This document shows positions 1 to 6,364 of a stretch of DNA of 9,443 nt, piece after piece (the stretch's first letter is position 1; each line of letters starts with the position of its first letter). The translations under genes were made by a program, and so were the position numbers. The notes under the pieces were generated by a model. It was given only the letters and a program-made list of their open reading frames with translations. It made no database searches and was not told where the DNA came from. This DNA comes from Planctomycetota bacterium (lineage in GTDB: Bacteria > Planctomycetota > Phycisphaerae > UBA1845). The DNA lies in assembly GCA_022567365.1 (NCBI GenBank), contig JADFHG010000102.1:1-9443 (forward strand), written 5' to 3'.

Positions 1-94
1 CGAACGCCCCGAATCGTCCCCGCTCGTCCGGCGGGCGACCGGCCAGCAGATCCTCGATTGTGCGTTCTTCCTTCTCGACCATGTCCGTTTTCAT
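1..94 (-). CDS. trpB: Tryptophan synthase beta subunit, N-terminal fragment
   Basis: This is the first 31 codons of trpB; the rest lies beyond the left edge. TrpB condenses indole with L-serine, using pyridoxal phosphate, to make tryptophan in the alpha2-beta2 synthase. The visible peptide starts MKTDMVEKEE and runs into PDERGRFGAF, which matches the conserved opening of TrpB (GRFGxFGGRYVPETL). No catalytic residue is visible yet. The ATG at 94 overlaps the trpF stop codon in an ATGA arrangement, so translation is probably coupled to trpF. The identification rests on a short but characteristic motif and on operon position. trpA would be expected further downstream but cannot be seen. Confidence 0.9.
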   Translation of the reverse strand, partial: MKTDMVEKEERTIEDLLAGRPPDERGRFGAF

Positions 95-726
95 TGGTTC
101 TCCGTCTGTCCGAAGGTCAGTTGTTTCTGTTCCGATTCCCGGACGGCCCGCGCAAACGCGTGAATGAGGGTCGCGTCCTTGATTCCGCGCGAAGACTCCA
201 CACCGGAACTCACGTCCACGGCAAACGGACGTACACGCTCGATTGCCCCGCCGACGTTCTCAGGGGTCAGTCCGCCCGCGAGGACGAGTCGCCGATCGCG
301 CGCGATCCGTGCCGCGCGCGCCCAACTCGGAACGGCGCCGCGACCGCCACGTCCGGACGCTTCGAAGAGGACGGTCGCAAAGCACGCGGATAACCGACCC
401 ACGCGATCCACTACATCTTCCGCATCGTGAAACACGGGCAACAACGGTACCGTCCGTTCGAGGCCATCGATCGGCTCCGTCTGCACGAGGTCGGCGGGGA
501 ATACTTCCAAGACGCGCCGTATCTCCTCTGATCCCGCGTTGAAAAAGACCGCGACCTTGGAGACGAACGGTGGCATGGCACGAGCCAGTTCCGCGGCCCG
601 TTTCGGGTCCACCGCGCGCGGCGAATCAGCGAAAACGAAGCCCAACGCATCGGCACCCGCGTCGACGGCGACCACGACGGCCTCTTCGCTTGCGATCCCA
701 CAGATCTTGATCCGTATGCGTTTCAC
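91..726 (-). CDS. trpF: Phosphoribosylanthranilate isomerase, atypical active site
   Basis: TrpF carries out the Amadori rearrangement of N-(5'-phosphoribosyl)anthranilate to the ribulose form, between the TrpD and TrpC steps. The protein has 211 residues, normal for a stand-alone TrpF. The catalytic cysteine is C9 in KICGI. The phosphate-binding loops are LAGGLTPENV (149-158) and DVSSGVES (171-178), followed by GIKD. Two usual signatures differ: the QLHG stretch reads VQTEPID (81-87), and the general-acid aspartate of the classical LLD...GGTG motif is replaced by E122 in LFEASGRGGRG. Other TrpF proteins may share this form, so it is probably a functional subtype. The start is GTG at 726, overlapping the trpC stop by 4 bases (GTGA), with GGAG 8 nt upstream. 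The tail overlaps trpB by 4 bases. Confidence 0.95.
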   Translation of the reverse strand: MKRIRIKICGIASEEAVVVAVDAGADALGFVFADSPRAVDPKRAAELARAMPPFVSKVAVFFNAGSEEIRRVLEVFPADLVQTEPIDGLERTVPLLPVFHDAEDVVDRVGRLSACFATVLFEASGRGGRGAVPSWARAARIARDRRLVLAGGLTPENVGGAIERVRPFAVDVSSGVESSRGIKDATLIHAFARAVRESEQKQLTFGQTENQ

Positions 727-1562
727 GTCGATAGCTCCGACAAAGCAGCGCGCCGTCCGGCCGCTAGAAACTCGGCCAGGCTGACAGCGGGGTCGGGTGC
801 AACCATCAGCGCCGTGCCGATCAATGCCGCGCGATACCCGATTGCGGCGAGCGTCGTCACGTCACTCGCTCGGGCCACGCCGCTCTCCGCGATGACGGGC
901 AGCCCCGCCGGCACGCGCTTCAGCAGTTCGACGTGTCGGTGTGGTTCGACCTCGAGCGTCGCCAGATTACGGCAGTTGATGCCCGGGAACCCCACCACGC
1001 CGAGCCGATCGGCGTGAAGCAGCGCACGTTCGAGCCCGGCTACATCCTCCGGCGCGAAGATCTCGAGTACGACAAACAGGCCAAGCTCCGCTGCGGCGGT
1101 GATCATGGCTGCCATCACTTCCTCCTCGAGCATACGAACAATCAGGAGCGCTCCGGATGCGCCGCATGCCCGTGCTTCCACGAGCTGGATTGGATCCGAA
1201 AGAAAGTCCTTGCGCATGACGGGACAAGAAACCGCCGATGCGATCTCAGCGAGGTCCGTCAGGCTGCCGTCGAAGGCGGTCGGTTCGGTCAAGACGGAGA
1301 TCGCCACGGCGCCCGCGGTTTCGTACGCGCATGCCCGGTCGACGGTGGGTCCGCCGGCGGTCGAGAACGCACCCGCAGCCGGGGACTTGCGTTTGACCTC
1401 GGCGAAGACATCGAAACCCGGTTCGCTCAAAAGAGGAATACGCGGCGGCGGATGGTCCATTGCGCGCCGTCGCAGTTGATCGACGCAGCCTGCGTCGTGC
1501 AGCATGCGAGCGCGCTGCCGGCTCGATACCGCCATCCGCGCGAGGAAGTCCGTCTTACCCAC
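723..1562 (-). CDS. trpC: Indole-3-glycerol phosphate synthase
   Basis: TrpC closes the indole ring, turning carboxyphenylamino-deoxyribulose phosphate into indole-3-glycerol phosphate with loss of CO2 and water. At 279 residues it is a normal single-domain enzyme, not fused to TrpF. Family motifs appear in order: AEVKRKSPAAG (E55, K57, S60-P61), LTEPTAFDGS (91-100), PVMRKDF with catalytic lysine K118, DPIQLVEARACGASGALLI (123-141), the VLEIF glutamate E167, GINCRNLATLEVE (194-206) and ESG (226-228). A short FP insertion seems to precede the GIN motif. The start is GTG at 1562: a strong AGGAGG lies 7 nt upstream, inside the end of trpD, with which the gene overlaps by 8 bases. The stop overlaps the trpF start. 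Confidence 0.96.
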   Translation of the reverse strand: MGKTDFLARMAVSSRQRARMLHDAGCVDQLRRRAMDHPPPRIPLLSEPGFDVFAEVKRKSPAAGAFSTAGGPTVDRACAYETAGAVAISVLTEPTAFDGSLTDLAEIASAVSCPVMRKDFLSDPIQLVEARACGASGALLIVRMLEEEVMAAMITAAAELGLFVVLEIFAPEDVAGLERALLHADRLGVVGFPGINCRNLATLEVEPHRHVELLKRVPAGLPVIAESGVARASDVTTLAAIGYRAALIGTALMVAPDPAVSLAEFLAAGRRAALSELST

Positions 1563-2574
1563 GAGGCGACCCTCCTGCCCTCTCGGTCAGCCCATCGAGG
1601 AACTCGACGGCCGCGCCCGAGTCGAGCGTTTCCACCGCGATCGCGAGACCCTCGCCGAATTCGGTCACGCGACCCGTCACTTCAAGGGCCAACGCCGCAC
1701 CCAGAAGCAACGCATCCCGGTGCGCACCCTTTTCACCCGCGAACGCGTCGCGGAGCCGAGCCGCGTTGTACGAGGCGTCGCCCCCGGCAAGCTCGTCGGT
1801 TCGGCAACGGCGAAGACCGAAGTCTGCGGGGTCGCGATGCTCGACGCGCACATCCCCGCCGCAGACTTTGACAATCGTGAACGGCCCAAGGGGGGTCGGT
1901 TCGTCCCAGTCGTTCGCTCCATGCACGACGAACACCCGGCGGAAGTCCATCCCGGTGATCGCGTCCGCCATCAGCCGGGCGATTTCGCGATTCGGCGTAC
2001 CGATCACGGCGTACGGCGGTCGCGCTGGATTGATCAGCGGGCCGAGGATGTTGAATATCGTTCGAATGCCCAGTGCTCGACGCACCGTCCGCAGGGCGCT
2101 CAATGCGGGATGGTACGTGGGGGCAAAGAGAAACGTGAATCCCGTCCTCCGAAACGCATCACCCGCCTCGTCGGGCGATTGCGGAATGCGGTAGTGCAAG
2201 GCCTCGAGCACGTCCGCGCTGCCCGAGCGACTCGAGACGGCACGGTTCCCGTGTTTGACCACACGCGTGCCGCAAGCCGCCGTGAGCAGCGCCGCGCCCG
2301 TGGAGAGATTCAGACTATTGGACCCATCGCCCCCGGTACCCACGATGTCAACGGCGTCGTCGCGATCGAAATCCACCCTCACGGCCTGGGCCAGCATCGC
2401 TCGAGCGAAACCGCGGATCTCCTCTCCCGTTTCTCCCTTTGCTCGCAAAGCGGCCAACGCCGCTCCGACCAAGGCGGGCTCGGCCTTGGGATCCGTCAAC
2501 GCCGACAAGAGCGCGGCCGACTCCTCGCTCGAGAGATCCTGTTTGGAAATCAGTTTCTCGACGCAAGCGATCAT
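1555..2574 (-). CDS. trpD: Anthranilate phosphoribosyltransferase
   Basis: TrpD transfers phosphoribose from PRPP to anthranilate, the second dedicated step of the pathway. The protein has 339 residues, typical for the family, and is not fused to TrpG. The PRPP-binding loop GTGGDGSNSLNLST lies at 79-92. KHGNRAVSSRSGSAD lies at 107-121 and RTIFNILGPLINP at 171-183. The metal-binding pair is kept as DE within VVHGANDWDE (216-225), although the usual DGLDE reads NDWDE here. The N-terminal helices (about 1-65) match the small dimerisation domain. The ATG overlaps the trpG stop by 4 bases, with AAGGA 9 nt upstream. The 3' end overlaps trpC by 8 bases and supplies its Shine-Dalgarno. Confidence 0.96.
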   Translation of the reverse strand: MIACVEKLISKQDLSSEESAALLSALTDPKAEPALVGAALAALRAKGETGEEIRGFARAMLAQAVRVDFDRDDAVDIVGTGGDGSNSLNLSTGAALLTAACGTRVVKHGNRAVSSRSGSADVLEALHYRIPQSPDEAGDAFRRTGFTFLFAPTYHPALSALRTVRRALGIRTIFNILGPLINPARPPYAVIGTPNREIARLMADAITGMDFRRVFVVHGANDWDEPTPLGPFTIVKVCGGDVRVEHRDPADFGLRRCRTDELAGGDASYNAARLRDAFAGEKGAHRDALLLGAALALEVTGRVTEFGEGLAIAVETLDSGAAVEFLDGLTERAGGSPRG

Positions 2575-3164
2575 TCGTGCGATTCCTTCATCCGCAGTCG
2601 CAGGAAGTTGTCGAGCAGTCGGGTTCCGTCCGGGGTCAAGATGCTCTCGGGGTGAAACTGCACCCCCTCAGCCGCATATTCCCGATGGCGAATGCCCATG
2701 ATGGTTCCGTCAGAGGTGTACGCGGACACGACGAAGCAATCGGGCAGGTCGTCGGCTTCAACACAGAGGGAGTGGTAACGCCCCGCGGGAAAGGGGTTGG
2801 GCATCCCCGCGAACACAGACCGCGCATCGTGGTATACCTTTGATGCCTTGCCGTGCATGAGGTGCTCCGCTCGGCGGATGGTAGCACCGAACACGGCCGC
2901 CAGGGCTTGATGACCGAGACAGACACCCAACACCGGAATCTTCGACGTGAGTGCCTCGATAAGCGGCATGGATTGACGCGCGCCTTCCGGTCGGCCCGGC
3001 CCCGGCGAGACAATCAGATGCGTGGGATCGATCGCCGGCAATTCGTCCAACGAAATCTCATCGTTGCGGCGGACGACCGTATCCGCGCCGAGGACGCGAA
3101 CGGCCTGCACCAGGTTGAAGGTGAACGAGTCATAATTGTCGATCAGGAGCACGCGAGGAGTCAT
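2571..3164 (-). CDS. trpG: Anthranilate synthase glutamine amidotransferase subunit
   Basis: TrpG is the class I glutamine amidotransferase that hydrolyses glutamine and channels ammonia to TrpE. It has 197 residues, the usual length of a stand-alone subunit. The opening LLIDNYDSFTFNLVQ (6-20) and the oxyanion region SPGPGRPEGA are typical. The nucleophile is C82 in GVCLGHQ, and the H171-E173 pair lies in VQFHPES. In many bacteria this subunit also serves p-aminobenzoate synthesis as PabA; this window shows no pab gene, so that dual role is untested. The ATG overlaps the trpE stop by 4 bases with GGGAG 7 nt upstream, which should keep TrpE and TrpG in matched amounts. Confidence 0.96.
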   Translation of the reverse strand: MTPRVLLIDNYDSFTFNLVQAVRVLGADTVVRRNDEISLDELPAIDPTHLIVSPGPGRPEGARQSMPLIEALTSKIPVLGVCLGHQALAAVFGATIRRAEHLMHGKASKVYHDARSVFAGMPNPFPAGRYHSLCVEADDLPDCFVVSAYTSDGTIMGIRHREYAAEGVQFHPESILTPDGTRLLDNFLRLRMKESHE

Positions 3165-4543
3165 TCCAGTTCTCCCGCGAGATCGAGCGCCGCCTGCATC
3201 ACCGCGCTCTTCGCCTTGACCTCGTCGTACTCATTGGCAGGTATGCTATCCGCGACAATGCCGGCGCCCGCCTGGTACGAGTATCGGTCCTGTTCGAAGA
3301 AAAGCGTCCGGATCGTGATGGCCTGATCCATGGAGCCCCCATGTCCGAAGTAGCCCACCGTCCCGGCGTAGGGACCGCGGGGCGCCGGCTCTAACTTGCG
3401 GATGTATTCCATCGCCCGAATCTTGGGTGCCCCGACGACGGTACCGGCCGGAAAGGCGGCCGCGAAGAGGTCGAAAGCATCGTACTCTTCCGCCATCGTG
3501 GCATGTACCTCGCTAACGAGATGCATGACGTGGCTGTATCGTTCGACGGTGCGCAAGGGGTCGACGGTGACGCTTCCGGGAACAGCCACTCGCCCCGCGT
3601 CGTTGCGGGCGAGGTCGACGAGCATCATGTGTTCCGCGTCTTCTTTGGGGTCCGCCCGCAGTTCTCTTTCGAGTCTGATATCTTCCTCGGGATCGGTCCC
3701 GCGCGGACGGGTGCCGGCGATCGGACAAAGCGTAGCCCTGCGCCCATCGAGTTTGACGAGTGCTTCCGGGGAGGATCCAACCACCGTGAGATCGTCCAGA
3801 TCGAGAAAGTACATGTACGGTGAAGGGTTGAGGTGGCGCAGCGCCCGATAGACCTGTATCGGGTGTAGATCGCAGTTCCCGCTGAATCGCGACGAGAGCA
3901 CGAGTTGATAGACTTCGCCCTCGCGAATCAGCTCCTTCACCTCATCGACGGCGTGCATGAAATCGCCGCGTTTCATGCTTGCCTGCGGTGGTCCGACCGA
4001 GGTCGCGCTCGTCCCGCGCGGTGTCGGACCACGCAGGAGCGATAGCACCTCGCGGCGCAAGCCCGCGCGCTCCGCGCCGGATCCCTCGTGCAGCAGCGCA
4101 ATCCGAAGCGTCGTGTGATCAAAAATGAGCAGCGACCGAGTCGCCACGTATTCCGCCAGCGGACCCGACTCGCCAGCGCCGCCGTGGTCGAGATTTTCGA
4201 GGCGGTAGGCCATCTCGAACGACGCGTAGCCGACCAACCCGCCGACGAATGGAACGTTCGGTACCGCAGGCTCCAAATGCGGAGCGCGTTCGAGGGCCAT
4301 GCGCAGCGCGGCCAGCAGGGATGAGGAGTCAGGCGTTGCACGTGCGAACGCCCCATTGACGAACAGGCCGCGATCATCCAAACGGATGCGATCGCATTCG
4401 CCGAAACCGACGATGGAGTAGCGACCGACCCTTTCTCCATTCACGACGGATTCGAGGAGAAAACGCGGCTCGAGCGGCCCCAGCTTCAGGAATGCCGAAA
4501 CCGGGGTGTCCAGATCTGCGGGAATATCAAACGGCGTAGCCAT
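3161..4543 (-). CDS. trpE: Anthranilate synthase component I
   Basis: TrpE converts chorismate and ammonia (from TrpG) to anthranilate and pyruvate, the committed step. It has 460 residues, normal for the family. The N-terminal half carries LLES (29-32), the element that binds feedback-inhibiting tryptophan, so allosteric control is expected besides attenuation. The catalytic half has PIAGTRPRG (274-282), the AEHMMLVDLARND block (303-315), FPAGTVVGAPK (364-374), PYAGTVGY (391-398), the IRT at 411-413 and AGAGIVADS (425-433). LLES and the presence of trpG and trpD favour TrpE over the related PabB. The ATG at 4543 has GGAGGA 4 nt upstream, about 46 nt beyond the attenuator T-tract. It is the first structural gene of the operon. 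Confidence 0.97.
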   Translation of the reverse strand: MATPFDIPADLDTPVSAFLKLGPLEPRFLLESVVNGERVGRYSIVGFGECDRIRLDDRGLFVNGAFARATPDSSSLLAALRMALERAPHLEPAVPNVPFVGGLVGYASFEMAYRLENLDHGGAGESGPLAEYVATRSLLIFDHTTLRIALLHEGSGAERAGLRREVLSLLRGPTPRGTSATSVGPPQASMKRGDFMHAVDEVKELIREGEVYQLVLSSRFSGNCDLHPIQVYRALRHLNPSPYMYFLDLDDLTVVGSSPEALVKLDGRRATLCPIAGTRPRGTDPEEDIRLERELRADPKEDAEHMMLVDLARNDAGRVAVPGSVTVDPLRTVERYSHVMHLVSEVHATMAEEYDAFDLFAAAFPAGTVVGAPKIRAMEYIRKLEPAPRGPYAGTVGYFGHGGSMDQAITIRTLFFEQDRYSYQAGAGIVADSIPANEYDEVKAKSAVMQAALDLAGELE

Positions 4544-4547
4544 TCCG

Positions 4548-4568
4548 TCCTCCGATCAACCTCCGATC
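4548..4568 (-). promoter_or_regulatory. Duplicated Shine-Dalgarno before trpE
   Basis: The nonamer GATCGGAGG occurs twice, at 4568-4560 and 4557-4549, 11 nt apart. The nearer copy, extended to GGAGGA, lies 4 nt from the trpE ATG and is the functional ribosome site. The distal copy is 15 nt from the ATG, too far for normal initiation. It could act as a standby site or be a simple tandem duplication. Confidence 0.6.
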
Positions 4569-4589
4569 GACCGGTGCGGCAGGGCCAAC

Positions 4590-4624
4590 AAAAAAACCCA
4601 CGTCCGACCGTCTCGGAGGTGGGT
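4590..4624 (-). terminator. trp attenuator terminator (3:4 hairpin)
   Basis: In the minus-strand RNA, ACCCAC (4624-4619) pairs with GTGGGT (4601-4596), and TCCGA (4617-4613) pairs with TCGGA (4607-4603) around a GACGG loop. A single C-C mismatch separates the two blocks. Seven T's follow at 4596-4590, the first of them shared with the stem. This is a textbook intrinsic terminator between trpL and trpE. It has no reason to be there except attenuation. Confidence 0.93.
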
Positions 4625-4680
4625 CCACCTTCTTTCTCAAGAACGCCTGCTACAGCGCTGAGCCCACCTTTGAGGCGGAC
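4617..4680 (-). promoter_or_regulatory. Alternative attenuator hairpins (1:2 pause and 2:3 antiterminator)
   Basis: Segment 1 (4680-4673, GTCCGCCT) can pair with segment 2 (4669-4662, AGGTGGGC) around a CAA loop; two of the eight pairs are G-U. Segment 2 (AGGTGGG, 4669-4663) can instead pair perfectly over 7 bp with segment 3 (CCCACCT, 4623-4617), which is the left arm of the terminator. The 2:3 and 3:4 pairings therefore exclude each other. Segment 1 starts at the last base of the third Trp codon. A ribosome stalled there would mask segment 1 and free segment 2, so transcription would continue. A ribosome at the trpL stop would cover segment 2 and let the terminator form. Confidence 0.88.
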
Positions 4681-4727
4681 CACCACCACAAACAAAGAGC
4701 GTGCGCGTTGTTCAGCGTTTCAACCAT
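4650..4727 (-). CDS. trpL: trp operon leader peptide
   Basis: This 25-codon reading frame runs from the ATG at 4727 to the TAG at 4652-4650. The peptide begins MVETLNNAHALCL, then has three consecutive tryptophans at residues 14-16 (codons 4688-4680), and ends SASKVGSAL. Three tandem Trp codons in so short a peptide, located between the promoter and a terminator ahead of trpE, are diagnostic of a transcription-attenuation leader. Its product is presumably only a by-product of sensing charged tRNA-Trp, although trans-acting roles have been reported for the Sinorhizobium meliloti trpL RNA and peptide. An in-frame GTG directly precedes the ATG and could be the start instead. No Shine-Dalgarno fits inside the short predicted 5' end. 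Confidence 0.93.
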   Translation of the reverse strand: MVETLNNAHALCLWWWSASKVGSAL

Positions 4728-4737
4728 CACTGCGAGT

Positions 4738-4766
4738 ATCCTATCCTTCGGCGTAGATCGTGTCAA
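4738..4766 (-). promoter_or_regulatory. trp operon promoter (sigma70-type)
   Basis: A perfect -35 TTGACA (4766-4761) is followed after exactly 17 bp by TAGGAT (4743-4738), a 4-of-6 match to TATAAT. The start would fall near 4731, only about 4 nt before the trpL ATG. A weaker alternative pairs TTGACG (4780-4775) with a poor -10 and would give a 5' end about 20 nt longer. Confidence 0.82.
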
Positions 4767-4777
4767 GCCTTCGGCGT
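4745..4777 (-). repeat. Direct repeat flanking the trp -35 box
   Basis: The decamer ACGCCGAAGG occurs at 4777-4768, just upstream of the -35 box, and again at 4754-4745, inside the promoter spacer, 23 bp apart. Its position suits a tandem operator for an unknown regulator, but no regulator gene is in the window and a chance repeat is possible. Confidence 0.45.
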
Positions 4778-5065
4778 CAACCATGTAAAACCGTCAAACA
4801 GAAGGGGATACGGCCGGAATGCGCGGCATCCACGTCATGGAGCCACCGTGCGCCTCACACCCTCCCCGCGAGGTCGTGCAAGTCGCCGATCGTCGGCTTG
4901 GGCGGCAGTGCCGCCGGCCACGGATAAACTCTGGCGAACGGAGTCCGCTCGCTGCGGCGCCATTATTGGCAGCCAGCTGACGTGGGTGGGGAATGTAAAT
5001 GGATGACTGGTGCGCGGAGTGTGGCAGAATGCGCTTCGCCCGTTCGCCAAAGGGCTACCGAGAAT
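4767..5065. other. Gene-free spacer between trp promoter and S41 gene
   Basis: No reading frame here has coding character or a family signature. The stretch holds two extra TTGACG hexamers upstream of the trp promoter (minus strand 4797-4792 and 4780-4775). It also has a short GC hairpin (GGCGGC/GCCGCC, 4901-4915) and a weak hairpin at 5038-5055, soon after the S41 stop codon. That last hairpin lacks a T-tract, so it is not a convincing terminator. Confidence 0.6.
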
Positions 5066-6319
5066 CTAATCAGCGCCGACCGTCGCGGCCTCCGGCTCGC
5101 GGGCGGCGTTCGCCTTGCGGATCCGTTTCGCCAATAGCTCCTTGGCGAGGTCGAGCTGCGGATCGGCGCCGGCGCAATAGGGCAAATCACGTTCGATGTG
5201 ATGATCGGGCAGGGTGGGCTTGCCCTCCAGCTCGAATTTGAACCCCGGCAGCAACAGCATCGCGTCCTCGCCGATGTCGACGATCCCCCCGACGGCGGTC
5301 ACGGCCCCGGGCGTGGGCGTTCCCACGAGCGTCGTGATACCGGCTTTCTTGGCGGCGTATACGACAAGTTCTTTCGCGCTGCGCGTGCCGTCGGCAATGA
5401 GCGTCACGACCGGTTTTTTCCAACTGCCCTGCCCACCGTCAAGCGCCCACTGCCCCGCCGGTCCGACGAGAAACCGCATCGCGGGATAGGGCGATCCGCC
5501 GACGCCGTCGCGATAATCCAACAGAAGCCCGTCGACGTGCGGCTGCAGTTGGAGGAGAAGCTTGTACACCGGCGAATCGCCGAGCATCATCCACCCGTGC
5601 GTGTAGGCCATGCGAAGACCGTCGTGCTCGATGATGTGTGTACTCTCGATCATGGCCTTCTCGACCTGCGAATACAGCGAATCCCGCACCGGCTCGAGCA
5701 TCACCGAATACGTCTCTCCGGGCCGGCGCCGCAGCGTGACCTTCACCGGTTTGCCGGCCTTTCCCCGCCATGAGACGATCGGGACGAACGGTTCGCCCGC
5801 CACCGAAACGACCTCGTCGCCCGTGCGTATCTTCGAGTCGGCGGCGGGCGTCCCTTCCACCAGCGCGCGCACGAACCACTTTTCGTCGATCCGCTGGGTG
5901 TACAGGCCGACGTGCTCCACGGTCACGTCGCGCCCGTCGCGTTTGAACGCCCCGAGCAGGTGCCAGTATGCCCATTCGTCTTCCATGAAATAGTGAAAGT
6001 GCGAGACGCCCCCGTCCTTGAACAAGTCGTTGACGGCGGCGGCGAATGCGGCGTGGGTCGTTGTGCGATTGATGGCATCCGTATGCTTGGCGACGAGCGA
6101 CGCCCATTTCTCTTTTCCGACCAGCACCGGAGCCCGGCTCGTCTCGATCCGCGTAAGCACGTACGCGAATCGGCCCGGCGCGGAGAACCGCCCAAACCGC
6201 GCACCGGCTTCGGCCACCGGTTTCATTGCGGATGAGGGCTGCGCGAGCAGCGCCCCCGGGAGCAACGCCAAGACGAGCGCTACGTGCCATCGCTTCCGAA
6301 TTGTCGTTGAATTGTACAT
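5066..6319 (-). CDS. Exported PDZ/S41-family serine peptidase (tricorn-like)
   Basis: This is a 417-residue predicted exported protein. A signal peptide is visible: basic RKR at 8-10, a hydrophobic core to about 25, and a likely cut near 26-31. A helical region follows, ending in GGVSHFHYF (103-111), the SH motif of tricorn-type S41 enzymes. A PDZ-like domain (about 130-210) contains GTPAADSKIRTGDEVVSVAG. The peptidase core (about 235-385) contains LLLDYRDGVGG (265-275) and DGTRSAKELVVYA (310-322), where S314 is the likely nucleophile. The CtpA-type lysine is absent: the GEKTFGKG position reads GTPTPGAV. A Ser/His/Glu set (S106-H107, S314, perhaps E376) is inferred instead. The C-terminal GADPQLDLAKELL is typical. 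The ATG has AGGAA 9 nt upstream. Substrate unknown; it appears monocistronic. Confidence 0.88.
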   Translation of the reverse strand: MYNSTTIRKRWHVALVLALLPGALLAQPSSAMKPVAEAGARFGRFSAPGRFAYVLTRIETSRAPVLVGKEKWASLVAKHTDAINRTTTHAAFAAAVNDLFKDGGVSHFHYFMEDEWAYWHLLGAFKRDGRDVTVEHVGLYTQRIDEKWFVRALVEGTPAADSKIRTGDEVVSVAGEPFVPIVSWRGKAGKPVKVTLRRRPGETYSVMLEPVRDSLYSQVEKAMIESTHIIEHDGLRMAYTHGWMMLGDSPVYKLLLQLQPHVDGLLLDYRDGVGGSPYPAMRFLVGPAGQWALDGGQGSWKKPVVTLIADGTRSAKELVVYAAKKAGITTLVGTPTPGAVTAVGGIVDIGEDAMLLLPGFKFELEGKPTLPDHHIERDLPYCAGADPQLDLAKELLAKRIRKANAAREPEAATVGAD

Positions 6320-6334
6320 GTCTCGAGATTCCTG

Positions 6335-6348
6335 ACCCGCGCGCGGGT
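6335..6348. promoter_or_regulatory. Perfect 14-bp palindrome upstream of the S41 gene
   Basis: ACCCGCGCGCGGGT reads the same on both strands. It ends 15 bp before the S41 ATG and directly abuts the AGGAA ribosome site. It could be an operator or, in RNA, a stem limiting access to the ribosome site. No regulator can be assigned. Confidence 0.45.
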
Positions 6349-6364
6349 GGTTGTGGGTCGAGAG

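Noticed and set aside
933..1871. Long plus-strand open frame of 312 codons opposite trpC and trpD
   Set aside because: It is antisense to two genes with full motif sets. The peptide is arginine-rich and low in domain character, a typical shadow frame in GC-rich DNA.
1504..2655. Plus-strand frame of 383 codons opposite trpD
   Set aside because: It is the mirror of trpD and the end of trpG. It has no recognisable domain and the composition of a reverse-complement shadow.
4486..4695. 69-codon minus-strand frame over the trp leader
   Set aside because: It runs out of frame through trpL, the terminator and the trpE start. The trpL frame with three Trp codons explains the region far better.
5038..5055. 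Hairpin GCCC/GGGC downstream of the S41 stop as a terminator
   Set aside because: The stem is short, has a mismatch, and is not followed by a T-tract on the minus strand.
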